A stretch of 64,000 nt of DNA from Desulfomonilaceae bacterium (GTDB lineage: Bacteria > Desulfobacterota > Desulfomonilia > Desulfomonilales > Desulfomonilaceae). The stretch's first letter is position 1; every line of letters starts with the position of its first letter. The notes beneath the pieces were generated by a model, which ran no database searches, was not told where the DNA came from, and saw only the letters and a program-made list of their open reading frames with translations. Location of the stretch: assembly GCA_041662605.1 (NCBI GenBank), contig JBAZSD010000023.1, positions 7,037-71,036 on the forward strand, written 5' to 3'. Positions 1 through 8,170 of this stretch are shown piece by piece. Both the position numbers and the translations under genes were made by a program.

Positions 1-753
1 GGCCAATTTTTCCCTCCGCAGAATCTGTCCTCTTCCGCTTATTACGACCTTTTCCAGAGGAATTTGCTTCCCGGCCATTTTCATGCCCATTTTTATTATT
101 TCCGGCAATCCGGAACAACATGGCACTTCCATCACAGCGACTGTTACGCTCTTGATAGAGGCTGACGAGAAAATTTCGCCGAATTTTTCGATGTAGGCCC
201 GTGAATCGTCAAATTTTGGACAACCGATAAGAAGTATTTTGCCTTTGAGCAAGTCTCTATGCAGGTTGGGGTAAGCAAACCCTGCGCAATCGGCCGCGAC
301 CAGCAAGTCGGCGTTTTTCAGGAAAGGCGCAGTTGGTGGAATTAGCCTTATCTGAACAGGCCAGTGGGTAAGTTCGGATCCAATGGCGTGTTGGGTACTG
401 GGTTCATTCGCCTTTTCGCAGGAACAGCTCGAAGCCGCGAAAGTCTGAATATTGGAAGAAGGACAACCGCACGCCATGGTTTTAGGCTGTTCCTTTTCTT
501 CTTCGGGCAAGTTCTTTAGGCGTTCCTCTACGGCCTCTTCGTCGAAGTCCTCAGCCTCTCTCTGAACTATTTTTAAGGCTCCGGACGGACATTCGCCGAT
601 ACAGGCGCCGAGACCATCACAATACACTTCCGATACAAGTTTGGCTTTTCCGTCTATTATTTCCAGAGCCCCCTCAGCGCAGCCGGTAACGCACTGGCCA
701 CAACCTGTACAGAGGTCCTCATTTATTTCTATTATATTTCTCTTGAATTTCAT
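1..753 (-). CDS. 4Fe-4S ferredoxin-domain protein of the hcp locus (partial, runs off the left edge)
   Basis: The ATG at 753 is preceded by a GAAGGAA ribosome site. The N-terminus carries two 4Fe-4S motifs, CTGCGQC with a following VTGC, then CDGLGACIGEC. About 170 further residues contain extra cysteines (ACGC, CSC, a CCSG motif), and the reading frame stays open to base 1, so the C-terminus is missing. It lies 32 bp downstream of the HD-domain gene and on the same strand as hcp. Desulfovibrio hcp operons carry a comparable iron-sulfur protein (frdX), so a role as electron carrier to Hcp is a reasonable inference. Substrate and exact family are not established. Confidence 0.8.
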   Translation of the reverse strand, partial: MKFKRNIIEINEDLCTGCGQCVTGCAEGALEIIDGKAKLVSEVYCDGLGACIGECPSGALKIVQREAEDFDEEAVEERLKNLPEEEKEQPKTMACGCPSSNIQTFAASSCSCEKANEPSTQHAIGSELTHWPVQIRLIPPTAPFLKNADLLVAADCAGFAYPNLHRDLLKGKILLIGCPKFDDSRAYIEKFGEIFSSASIKSVTVAVMEVPCCSGLPEIIKMGMKMAGKQIPLEKVVISGRGQILRREKLA

Positions 754-785
754 TTTGATTTCCTTCTCTTTTTGTCTCGCATTTT

Positions 786-1535
786 TCAATTTGCTACGGC
801 GCGTAAACTGGTAGCCGGCGCTTGTAACAATTCGTACGCGAGGCTCCGTCCTGAGTCTGTAACAAAGTCTCTATCAATAACTTCTGAGAGGAAGCTAGGG
901 TCCAGCTCTGATTTTTTCATCTTTTCCTGAAGAGAAGCCAGGAGATGGGCGTCATGAACCAGATCGAGATCTCTGGATTGATAAGATCCTGGATCATCTA
1001 GATGTTTAATTATGTCACATACTTCCTCTATTATTTCTTCAGGGGCGTCCAATTTTTCGAGTATTTCGCGAGCCACAGCCGTAGATTTTTCCTTTTTACC
1101 GGTAATATCCGCCTGTCCTGGAGAATCAATCGGTTCAATATCATGCAGGTAAGCGGCCGAAAGAAGTACGGCAGGTTTTGACTTCTCCGAGCCTATTAAT
1201 TTTTCAACCAGTGAAGCCACTCTGGAAGCGTGACCTATCCGTCTAAAATCGTTCTTAAGTCGCATCTTCATTTCCACGGCGACTCGATCTTTGAAAAGAT
1301 CTTCTTTCTGTTTCATTAACTCGGGCGGAAGATCTCCGAAACATTGTCGGGCAAATTTGCAATGAGCGGCGCAACCAAAATCCATTTTGGGGTTTAAAAC
1401 GTACTGGCTGCATTTTTTGCACTTACGACGGGTTTCGTCCTTAAAAAACTCTATCCTGGATCCGCAGTTCGGACATTCGGTTTCAAAGATAGCGTCAAAT
1501 TTCCAATAACGGGGATCCTGACCGGGACATTTCAT
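786..1535 (-). CDS. HD-domain phosphohydrolase with N-terminal zinc ribbon
   Basis: This 249-residue protein starts at an ATG behind an AGGAGA ribosome site. Residues ~20-42 form a zinc ribbon (CPNCG then CKKC), with another Cys-rich stretch (CAAHCKFARQC) around 55-65. From ~100 it matches HD metal-dependent phosphohydrolases: a first His in RIGHAS, the YLHDIE motif that names the fold, a later IIKHLDD, and an Asp in VHDAH. Such proteins bind metal ions and often hydrolyse nucleotides or phosphoesters; the substrate here is unknown. It lies between hcp and the Fe-S protein gene on the same strand, suggesting a shared transcript and a redox or NO-stress connection (inference). Confidence 0.75.
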   Translation of the reverse strand: MKCPGQDPRYWKFDAIFETECPNCGSRIEFFKDETRRKCKKCSQYVLNPKMDFGCAAHCKFARQCFGDLPPELMKQKEDLFKDRVAVEMKMRLKNDFRRIGHASRVASLVEKLIGSEKSKPAVLLSAAYLHDIEPIDSPGQADITGKKEKSTAVAREILEKLDAPEEIIEEVCDIIKHLDDPGSYQSRDLDLVHDAHLLASLQEKMKKSELDPSFLSEVIDRDFVTDSGRSLAYELLQAPATSLRAVAN

Positions 1536-1575
1536 GGCTGTATCTCCTTTCCACTAAAGGAGTCGTTTTTTATAG

Positions 1576-1609
1576 GCGGCGCATGGTCTGTAACATTGGC
1601 ATGCGCCGC
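1576..1609. terminator. Inverted repeat between hcp and the HD-domain gene
   Basis: A perfect 10-bp inverted repeat (GCGGCGCATG / CATGCGCCGC) surrounds a 14-base loop. A T-run follows on the plus strand (GTTTTTAAT), while the minus strand, which carries the genes, has none. It may attenuate or stabilise the hcp transcript rather than end it. Confidence 0.45.
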
Positions 1610-1711
1610 GAAGAGTTTTTAATCAATTTCCGATTGATACTATTCTGTTAATTAAGATGAGTGTAGATTCCTTTAGATTCCTGCGCCTTGATAGTCATCA
1701 ATACTTGCGGA

Positions 1712-3349
1712 TCAGCCCAGGATCGCCTTTAGATCCTCATCCGGCGTACTAATAGGTTTGATGTCAAAAGTCTTTACCAAGGTGTCGAGCACGTTAGGGG
1801 TGATGAACGCCGGCAGGCTCGGGCCAAGACGAATTCCCTTTATTCCCAGGTAAAAGAGGGTCAGTAAGATGGCCACAGCCTTTTGTTCATACCAGGATAG
1901 AATCATCGAGAGCGGCAGTTCATTGACTCCACAGTTAAAGGCCTTAGCCAGAGCTATTGCGATCTGGATGGCTGAGTAAGCGTCATTGCATTGGCCGACA
2001 TCCAGAAGACGTGGAATTCCGCCGATATCTCCAAGGTCCTTGTCAAAGAAGCGGAATTTTCCGCAGGCCAATGTCAAGACGACAGTGTCCTTTGGGGTTT
2101 TCTCAACAAATTCGGTATAGTAGTTGCGGCCGGGTTTGGCTCCATCACATCCGGCAACCAGAAAGAAGTGCTTTATGGCTCCACTCTTCACCGCGTCGAT
2201 TACCTTGTCCGCGACAGACATCACTGCATTTCTGGCGAAACCACACATGACTTCCTTGCCTTGATAATCTGAAGTAAAACCAGGCATCTCCAATGCTTTT
2301 TGGATCACGGGCGCAAAATTCTTATCCGAGATGTGTTTTACATCTGGATAGCCTACAAGCCCGGTGCTGAAGATGTTGTCGTTGTAGGAAGGAGCCGGTT
2401 TCTGAATACAGTTGGTAGTCATCAGAATAGCGCCGGGGAACTCAGCGAATTCCTTTTTCTGGTTTTGCCATGCGGTTCCGAAATGGCCGTAAAAATGCGG
2501 ATATTTCTTTAAACCCGGATATGCGTGTGTGGGTAGCATTTCTCCATGGGTATAAACATAAATGCCCTTGCCTGCCGACTGCTTAAGGATTTCCTCCAGG
2601 TCCTTGAGGTCGTGCCCTGATACAAGTATCGCCTTGCCGGTCTTGTGCCCGAGAGGCACTTTTGTCGGAACCGGGTGGCCGTAGACCCCTGTGTTTGCGG
2701 CGTCAAGCAGTTCCATGGTTTTAAGGTTGATCTCACCGCATTTTAGTACCAGACCTACCCAGTCATTAAGATTCAGGTTGTGACTCAGTGTCGCTGCCAG
2801 TCCTTCTGACACGAATGCGTAAATCTCATCATTTTCTTTTCCAAGGATCCTGGCATGATCAGCATAGGCAGCCACTCCTCTTAACCCAAAGATCAAGGTG
2901 TGCTTCAATGACACTATATCCTGATTGTCCGAGTCAGCCTTGAATCCTTTGGTTAATCCCTGTTCTATCATGCCCTGCTTATCTGGGGCCGGTTTAAACG
3001 TAGCTGCGTCTTCGGTGAAATCAACCTTTCCCCCTGCCGCTTTGACTCTCTCCTTCAGACCGTCACGGTATGCCACCGCCTTCTTAATCATGGGTGGAAA
3101 TCTGTCCTCATCGAAATCGACATTGGTTAGAGTCGCAAATAAAGCTTCATTGGTGAAAACATCGGCTGCGTGATCCACAACACCAACCTTTCTACCTTCG
3201 ACCGCAAACAATGCCATACCTTTGAGAGCGTGAGTCAGGAGATCGTGGAGCGCAGCAGTTTCCGGGGATTTTCCACAGACACCCGCTCGGGTGCATCCGA
3301 TACCGCCCGCAGTTTGTTCACACTGGTAGCAAAACATCTTGTCAGCCAT
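1712..3349 (-). CDS. hcp: Hydroxylamine reductase / hybrid cluster protein Hcp
   Basis: The protein is 545 residues, normal for Hcp, and starts behind an AGGAGG site. The N-terminus has C7-x2-C10-x8-C19-x5-C25, the 4Fe-4S motif of the class I Hcp found in strict anaerobes. Hybrid-cluster ligand regions follow, including an ACGKFRF stretch and the C-terminal GVNELPLSMILSWYEQKAVA block with its conserved glutamate. Hcp reduces hydroxylamine in vitro and is regarded as a cytoplasmic high-affinity NO reductase in vivo. A palindromic Crp/Fnr-type site sits about 105 bp upstream of the start and a Crp/Fnr gene lies nearby, so NO-responsive activation is likely. The downstream genes probably share the transcript. 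Confidence 0.97.
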   Translation of the reverse strand: MADKMFCYQCEQTAGGIGCTRAGVCGKSPETAALHDLLTHALKGMALFAVEGRKVGVVDHAADVFTNEALFATLTNVDFDEDRFPPMIKKAVAYRDGLKERVKAAGGKVDFTEDAATFKPAPDKQGMIEQGLTKGFKADSDNQDIVSLKHTLIFGLRGVAAYADHARILGKENDEIYAFVSEGLAATLSHNLNLNDWVGLVLKCGEINLKTMELLDAANTGVYGHPVPTKVPLGHKTGKAILVSGHDLKDLEEILKQSAGKGIYVYTHGEMLPTHAYPGLKKYPHFYGHFGTAWQNQKKEFAEFPGAILMTTNCIQKPAPSYNDNIFSTGLVGYPDVKHISDKNFAPVIQKALEMPGFTSDYQGKEVMCGFARNAVMSVADKVIDAVKSGAIKHFFLVAGCDGAKPGRNYYTEFVEKTPKDTVVLTLACGKFRFFDKDLGDIGGIPRLLDVGQCNDAYSAIQIAIALAKAFNCGVNELPLSMILSWYEQKAVAILLTLFYLGIKGIRLGPSLPAFITPNVLDTLVKTFDIKPISTPDEDLKAILG

Positions 3350-3451
3350 TTTGTCCTCCTGTTTTATTGGTTCCGACTGAATCGGGAAACACTTGAATTC
3401 GATTTACTTGAAGTATCTGTAAACAATATGGAGGTTGGGTGATCCAAAGAC

Positions 3452-3467
3452 CTTGACTTAAGTCAAG
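3452..3467 (-). promoter_or_regulatory. HcpR/Fnr-type operator upstream of hcp
   Basis: CTTGACTTAAGTCAAG is a perfect 16-bp palindrome with the TTGAC-N4-GTCAA layout of Fnr-superfamily sites. On the minus strand a CATATT -10-like element lies near 3425-3430, which puts the palindrome centre at about -42 from the inferred transcription start, the class II activator position. The nearby Crp/Fnr protein (4523-5206) is the natural candidate to bind it. Confidence 0.7.
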
Positions 3468-3538
3468 CCCGCAAAAAAAATGTCAATTTTTTGATCAACC
3501 GAGAGAAAATTTCCAATTTGTTGGAAAGAAGGCTACGA

Positions 3539-4336
3539 CTACATGACTGTCTTGAGAAATTCCTGAAGCCCGACACGCTCTATGATTTCTCCGAATCTCT
3601 CACCTCTGTTATTGTGGGCCATGTAGAAATCCAAAATATGATCAATGAGTTGCGCGGTTTCATTTTCCGAGAAGAGACCTGGTATCTCTGAAGCGAGTCA
3701 GGGATGTCTACCGAGCTTACCGCCTACCATAACGCGGTATCTTTGCCTGCCCCGGACAAGAGTCCCTGTGGGGCATGTCCTGATACAGTGTCCGCAGAAC
3801 AGACACTTTTCCATGTCAATTTTGGGCAACCACATCTGATCATTCATCGAGATTGCTTTTTCGATGCAGACCTCGGCGCAAGCGGCGCACCGGCTACACT
3901 CCACATCAGTAAGAGCCGGCTTTACCGCCGCAATTATTCCAAGATCCGCCACCTGGGGCCTGGAACAGGCGTTAGGGCAATCCGACACGGAAACTCTGAA
4001 TTCATGATGAAATTTCAGAGGGCCACCAACCTTGGATTTTAGGAAGGTCTTGAGTTTTCTGGACTGTAAGTTTTTTTCGAGGGTTATTGTGAGGTCATCT
4101 CGGGGAGGGATTTTGTTTGGGCAACCACTCGATCCAAAACAGCTTTCGATTTGGAAGCCCTTTATTTCATCGTCCATGTTTTTCAGAAAATTTTGCTGGC
4201 AGATTCTGACGTGTTCAATTGTCACCTCTGAGGCGTTCTGCTTTTCAGCCTCCTGTTCTACTTTTTTCTTAACCCGCCTTCTAATGAAAAATGGAGTTTT
4301 GGCTATGGCTTCTTCGGCTGCTGGGCTCCAACGCAT
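3539..4336 (-). pseudogene. Sulfite/nitrite reductase-like 4Fe-4S protein interrupted by an in-frame TGA
   Basis: The frame begins with a nitrite/sulfite reductase hemoprotein-type segment (FGSSGCPNK and SVSDCPNACSRPQ provide the usual cysteine pattern), followed by two ferredoxin motifs (CSRCAACAEVC and CLFCGHCIRTC) and the end of the family core, VMVGGKLGRHP. A TGA at 3698-3700 stops it after 212 residues. The same frame then continues without a shift for 53 more codons to a TAG at 3539, giving a plausible family tail (LASEIPGLFSENETAQ and onward). CGA to TGA is the simplest explanation. Small anaerobic sulfite-reductase-like proteins of this type usually extend past this point. It lies upstream of hcp on the same strand. 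Selenocysteine read-through cannot be excluded but looks unlikely. Confidence 0.75.
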
Positions 4337-4379
4337 AAAAATAATCTCCCATCAATGTTCATTCATATTTTATATTAGT

Positions 4380-4394
4380 TTGACTTATAATCAA
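4380..4394. promoter_or_regulatory. Imperfect Fnr-like site between the divergent genes
   Basis: TTGACTTATAATCAA resembles the palindrome before hcp but has a 5-base spacer and a mismatched arm. It lies in the 186-bp gap between the interrupted reductase gene (minus) and the Crp/Fnr gene (plus), where autoregulation could act. It is a weaker candidate than the hcp site. Confidence 0.35.
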
Positions 4395-4522
4395 GTCTAC
4401 GCCGATCTTATAGTTTCAGAGCTTTATATTGGTAAAATGTTCCTGCATAACGTAAATTTAGGGCCAGATGCGCAACTTTATACCAAAAACTGGAATCACA
4501 ATATCGTTTCAAGGAGGTGGCT

Positions 4523-5206
4523 TTGAGTCTTATTGAAGCTCTTCGTCTGATTCCACTGTTCGAGGGTCTTCCTGACAACCAATTAGAGGATCTAAACACG
4601 ATCTCCCTGGAAAAATCATTCAAAAAGGGAGGATCAATATTTAATGAAGGAGACCCAGGGAACGGTTTCTATGTAGTAAAAGAGGGCCGAATTAAAATCT
4701 TCAAGATTTCAAGCGAAGGGAAAGAGCAAATCCTTCATGTCTTTGGGCCTGGGGAGCCTTTTGGAGAGGCTCCGGTCTTTGAAGGGCGTCAATTTCCAGC
4801 GCATGCCGAAGCGCTTGCGGATACTGTTTGTATCTTTTTTCCTAGAAAAGCCTTTACTGATCTTATAAGCAAGAACCCATCACTGGCCATGAACATGCTG
4901 GGAGTTCTTTCCCGGCGTCTAAGACGTTTTGCCGCTTTGGTGGAAGATCTTTCTTTGAAGGAGGTTCCAGGGAGGCTGGCCGCCTATCTCCTATACTTAA
5001 GTAAGACTGAATCTGACTCTATTGAGTTGTCTCTGGACGTAGCCAAAGGCCAGTTGGCCGGGATGCTTGGCACTATTCCGGAAACCCTGTCCAGAATTCT
5101 TGGCCGACTGGTCAAACAGGGGTATATAGAAGCCGTCGGTCCAAAAATCAGAATTGTTGATCTGCAAGGCCTTAGAGACCTTGCAGACGGTTCAAAACGC
5201 CTTTAG
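4523..5206 (+). CDS. Crp/Fnr-family transcriptional regulator, probable HcpR
   Basis: Residues ~1-115 form a cyclic-nucleotide-type sensor barrel (PLFEGLPDNQL at the start, GxPFGEAPVF in the middle) and ~145-220 a Crp-type winged helix with the recognition segment GTIPETLSRILGRL. No Fnr-style cysteine cluster is present, so an O2-labile Fe-S cluster is unlikely. The ribosome site AAGGAGG (4511-4517) includes the upstream GTG, so the TTG at 4523, five bases further on, is the better start (227 residues). It is divergent from the hcp side and near two Fnr-like sites. HcpR of sulfate reducers controls hcp, which supports this assignment; the effector is unproven from sequence. Confidence 0.85.
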   Translation: MSLIEALRLIPLFEGLPDNQLEDLNTISLEKSFKKGGSIFNEGDPGNGFYVVKEGRIKIFKISSEGKEQILHVFGPGEPFGEAPVFEGRQFPAHAEALADTVCIFFPRKAFTDLISKNPSLAMNMLGVLSRRLRRFAALVEDLSLKEVPGRLAAYLLYLSKTESDSIELSLDVAKGQLAGMLGTIPETLSRILGRLVKQGYIEAVGPKIRIVDLQGLRDLADGSKRL

Positions 5207-5235
5207 AGAAATGTGTATACCGAAGGCATTGCCTC

Positions 5236-6102
5236 ATGGATTATCGGTCCTGTATAACTGGAAGAGAATCGAGCTATATCCAAGTGACAAACGATCTAAG
5301 GCTTCCGGTTATGAAAGAATACTCTGACAACCTGTGTGATTTGTACAACACTTACAACAGGAGAGAATTTGTTCACCCTGATCCTCTGGAATTTCTCTAT
5401 GATTATGATGACCCCGAGGATAGAGAAATAGTTGGTTTGATCTCGTCGTGCCTGGCTTACGGAAGTGTATGGCAGATACTAAAAACGGTGAGGTATGTGC
5501 TCGACACCATCGGTCCCCCCCGAAAATTCTTGTTGAACGCCACACATGAAAAGCTTCTTCAGACTTTTAAGGATTTCAAGTATCGTTTTACAAAAGGGGA
5601 AGAACTGGCGACTGTGCTGTTTGGGGTTGGCAGGGTGATCAGGATTCACGGATCCGTCAGGGACTGTTTTCTTGAGGGCTACTCTCCAAATGACAAGAAT
5701 ACAATTAATGGACTTACTTATCTTGTAGCAGCTATCTCCGAGGTATTTAAAGAACGGCCGCGCAGCTTGCTGCCTAGTCCTGCCGGCGGCAGCGCATGCA
5801 AGCGTCTGAATCTGTTCATGCGTTGGATGGTGAGAAAAGACGCAGTTGATCCGGGCGGATGGGACCAGATCCCTCCTTCAAAACTGATTGTGCCTATGGA
5901 TGTTCACATGGGGAGGATATGCCGACGGCTGAAACTTACTTCACGAAGCCAATCCGACCTGAAGGCGGCGCTCGAAGTGACTGAGGCTTTCAGGAAAATT
6001 GAACCTGATGATCCGGTTCGTTATGATTTTTGTCTTACCCGTTTGGGTATAAGAGATGACCTGGAGCCTGATGAATTTCTCAAGGGGTGTGGTGTCGAAT
6101 GA
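5236..6102 (+). CDS. TIGR02757 (DUF2400) family protein
   Basis: The 288-residue product matches a widespread family of unknown function, marked by NRREFVHPDPLEFL, then DREIVGLISSCLAYG and the later VPMDVHMGRICRRL. The family has an overall flavour of helix-hairpin-helix DNA glycosylases, but no activity is established. Homologues usually begin close to the YNRREF block, so a shorter start at the ATG near 5311 is possible; neither start has a strong ribosome site. It follows the Crp/Fnr gene by 29 bp and converges on the DUF192 gene with 19 bp between their ends. Confidence 0.75.
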   Translation: MDYRSCITGRESSYIQVTNDLRLPVMKEYSDNLCDLYNTYNRREFVHPDPLEFLYDYDDPEDREIVGLISSCLAYGSVWQILKTVRYVLDTIGPPRKFLLNATHEKLLQTFKDFKYRFTKGEELATVLFGVGRVIRIHGSVRDCFLEGYSPNDKNTINGLTYLVAAISEVFKERPRSLLPSPAGGSACKRLNLFMRWMVRKDAVDPGGWDQIPPSKLIVPMDVHMGRICRRLKLTSRSQSDLKAALEVTEAFRKIEPDDPVRYDFCLTRLGIRDDLEPDEFLKGCGVE

Positions 6103-6121
6103 TATGCGCCCCGGTGGCTTC

Positions 6122-6625
6122 TCAATCGCTGTTGAAAACCACTTTTTGGCCTTCTTTTATGCCATGTTTTTTGCAAAAGCCCGCCGGGATTTCAAGACAG
6201 TAACGAACCGGGAATATCGATGGGTATACAATCCCTGAGTTTGGCCGGATCTGCTCGTAAATCAGTCTGATCACATCGTGTGAGTCAATCCAGACAGCAT
6301 CGATCGGGAATTTCATGCCCTGCATATGTATTGCGAATACACCTGATCGAATAAAATCAAGCAGCATTCCCTGTTCTTCCCGAATCTCGGACCAACCGAG
6401 CAGACCCTCTGTTCTGGCTTTGTCGGTATTCGCCAGAGTAGCGACGATTGCTTTGGTTCCCAAGGTCATTCGAACAGTAGGCGCCGACAAAACCTTAACA
6501 GAGACATTGTCATTGTTGGACTGGGATTGCGCTGAACTCCAATCTGGGCAAAAAGCTAAAATGAGCCCTAGCGCTATAAAAACAGAGGCTAGTCCCGTCA
6601 AGGATGTCCGCACGGCATGCTTCAA
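6122..6625 (-). CDS. Exported DUF192 family protein
   Basis: A hydrophobic signal sequence (about residues 8-30, ending near SSAQS) precedes a DUF192 domain: the GLLGWSEIREEQGMLLDF block and a later MKFPIDAVWID segment are characteristic. DUF192 proteins are small, often periplasmic, and of unknown function. The frame has no ATG near its beginning; it opens with TTG at 6625, about nine bases from AGGA. At 167 residues it has normal family length. It converges with the preceding DUF2400 gene. Confidence 0.75.
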   Translation of the reverse strand: MKHAVRTSLTGLASVFIALGLILAFCPDWSSAQSQSNNDNVSVKVLSAPTVRMTLGTKAIVATLANTDKARTEGLLGWSEIREEQGMLLDFIRSGVFAIHMQGMKFPIDAVWIDSHDVIRLIYEQIRPNSGIVYPSIFPVRYCLEIPAGFCKKHGIKEGQKVVFNSD

Positions 6626-6807
6626 AAGATTTTGTTCCTAAAATAATCGCGTCGAGAGATCTTGCGCTTCCCTTCAGCTCGTTATATACAAGAATTCGCT
6701 TTTAAACAACCTGATCCGAGACATTGAAATTCCATGAGCGTCTACCAATAGACCTCTCAGCGATTTTCAGAGGCGTATGTCAATTTTATAAAAAGGCGAG
6801 GTGGCAC

Positions 6808-6987
6808 ATGGCGGTAAATCCAAAACTTCTTGAAATTCTGGTATGCCCGAAATGCAAAGGTGACCTGATCCTGACTGAAAATTCCGATGGACTGATTTGC
6901 AACGCCTGTCGTCTGAAATATGAAATCAAGGATGACATCCCGATCATGCTGATTGATGAAGCCATCCCATTGGATTCAAAAGAATAG
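6808..6987 (+). CDS. Trm112/YcaR family small zinc-ribbon protein
   Basis: This 59-residue protein has the family pattern LLEILVCPKCKGDL, then LICNACRLKYEIKDDIPIML. The two CxxC pairs bind zinc. Eukaryotic Trm112 activates methyltransferases; bacterial members are of uncertain function and often sit near LPS genes, as here upstream of waaF. The frame extends 28 codons further, but the ATG at 6808 follows GCGAGG and matches the normal protein start. Confidence 0.85.
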   Translation: MAVNPKLLEILVCPKCKGDLILTENSDGLICNACRLKYEIKDDIPIMLIDEAIPLDSKE

Positions 6988-7081
6988 AACTCCGTTTGTT
7001 TTCATAGCGCCGGTAGTGGGTTTTCCGGCGAAAGAAAGGTGTCGAGTTTAGGTGATTTTATGACTGGCAGGAAAATTGGGC

Positions 7082-8170
7082 ATGAGGGCAGTTAGGCATA
7101 AGGGGTCAACGCCTTCCAGGATAGTTGTTCGCGGGGTTAACTGGGTTGGAGATACGATTATGAGTCTGCCTGCGGCGCGGGCTCTTCGCAAGATGTTTCC
7201 CGCCGCTCACATCGCTTTCTGGATACCGGCCTATCTGGAACCCTTGTTGAGACTGACAAAGGTTCCTGATGAAATAATAGTTTTTGAAAAGAAAGACGGG
7301 GGGGCTCTAAAGAGACCGTTATTGATGAAGGGCCGTCTGCAGCGAGGTCATTTTGACATGGCGGTTCTTTTTCAGAACGCGTTTGAGAGCGCTTTCACAG
7401 CCTGGCTCTCGGGAATAAAGCTTAGAGTCGGCTATCCTACCGATTTGCGAGGATCATTCCTGAATATTAAAACGCCGCTGATCCCGTCCATCCTTTCAGG
7501 ACATCAGGTTTTTTATTATCTGGAGATAGTCAAACATCTGGACAGTTATTTCAGGCTTGGCCGTTTTCAATACCTGGGTAAACCGGATTGCTCCATAAAA
7601 CTTCCTGCCGTGGAGATAGAGAAGGCCCGAAAGCTTCTCCTGGATGAAGGCGCAGACCTCAAAGGACGTTTAGTATGTCTGTGTCCAGGTTCTGTAAATT
7701 CCGACGCTAAACGATGGCCTGCGGAATATTATTCGAGACTCGCTGATTTTCTCATAGAAGAACTCGATGCGAGGATTGTCTTTCTTGGAGCCCCCCAAGA
7801 GCGAGACATGGTGGATGGTATAATCAGCCAAATGACCCGAGGCTCTGCTTTTAATCTAGCGGCGAAATCCGACATGGTGATGTCTCTGGGTATAATGAAT
7901 CAGAGTTCCCTGGTTATTTCCAATGATACAGGTAGCGCTCATCTGGCTGTGGCGGCCGGCGCAAGAAGTTTAACAATTTTTGGCCCCACCATTGCAGGGG
8001 CGACTGCGCCGTTTGGGCCGCTTGCGCTTATTATTCAAGGAAAAGCGGAATGCGCCCCATGCAACGATCATAATTGTCGCGACAAGGGACATACCTGCAT
8101 GAGGAATCTCACCCCTGAAGTTGTAGCCCAAAAAGCGTCTGAAATTATGGCGCTATCTCACAGTGTGTGA
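7082..8170 (+). CDS. waaF: ADP-heptose:LPS heptosyltransferase II (GT9)
   Basis: This GT9 enzyme transfers the second heptose onto the LPS inner core at the cytoplasmic face. The N-terminus RIVVRGVNWVGDTIMSLPA is the typical WaaF opening. The C-terminal half has the nucleotide-sugar binding signatures CPGSVNSDAKRWP and SNDTGSAHLAVA, then GPLA and the late Cys-rich ECAPCNDHNC. The length (362 residues) is normal. ATG 7082 is preferred over the upstream TTG 7076. Its stop overlaps the next start (TGATG), so it leads a translationally coupled three-gene LPS operon. Confidence 0.9.
   Translation: MRAVRHKGSTPSRIVVRGVNWVGDTIMSLPAARALRKMFPAAHIAFWIPAYLEPLLRLTKVPDEIIVFEKKDGGALKRPLLMKGRLQRGHFDMAVLFQNAFESAFTAWLSGIKLRVGYPTDLRGSFLNIKTPLIPSILSGHQVFYYLEIVKHLDSYFRLGRFQYLGKPDCSIKLPAVEIEKARKLLLDEGADLKGRLVCLCPGSVNSDAKRWPAEYYSRLADFLIEELDARIVFLGAPQERDMVDGIISQMTRGSAFNLAAKSDMVMSLGIMNQSSLVISNDTGSAHLAVAAGARSLTIFGPTIAGATAPFGPLALIIQGKAECAPCNDHNCRDKGHTCMRNLTPEVVAQKASEIMALSHSV

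Noticed and set aside
3491..3691. Plus-strand open frame opposite the interrupted reductase gene
   Set aside because: It mirrors the true minus-strand coding tail and has no ribosome site or recognisable domain.
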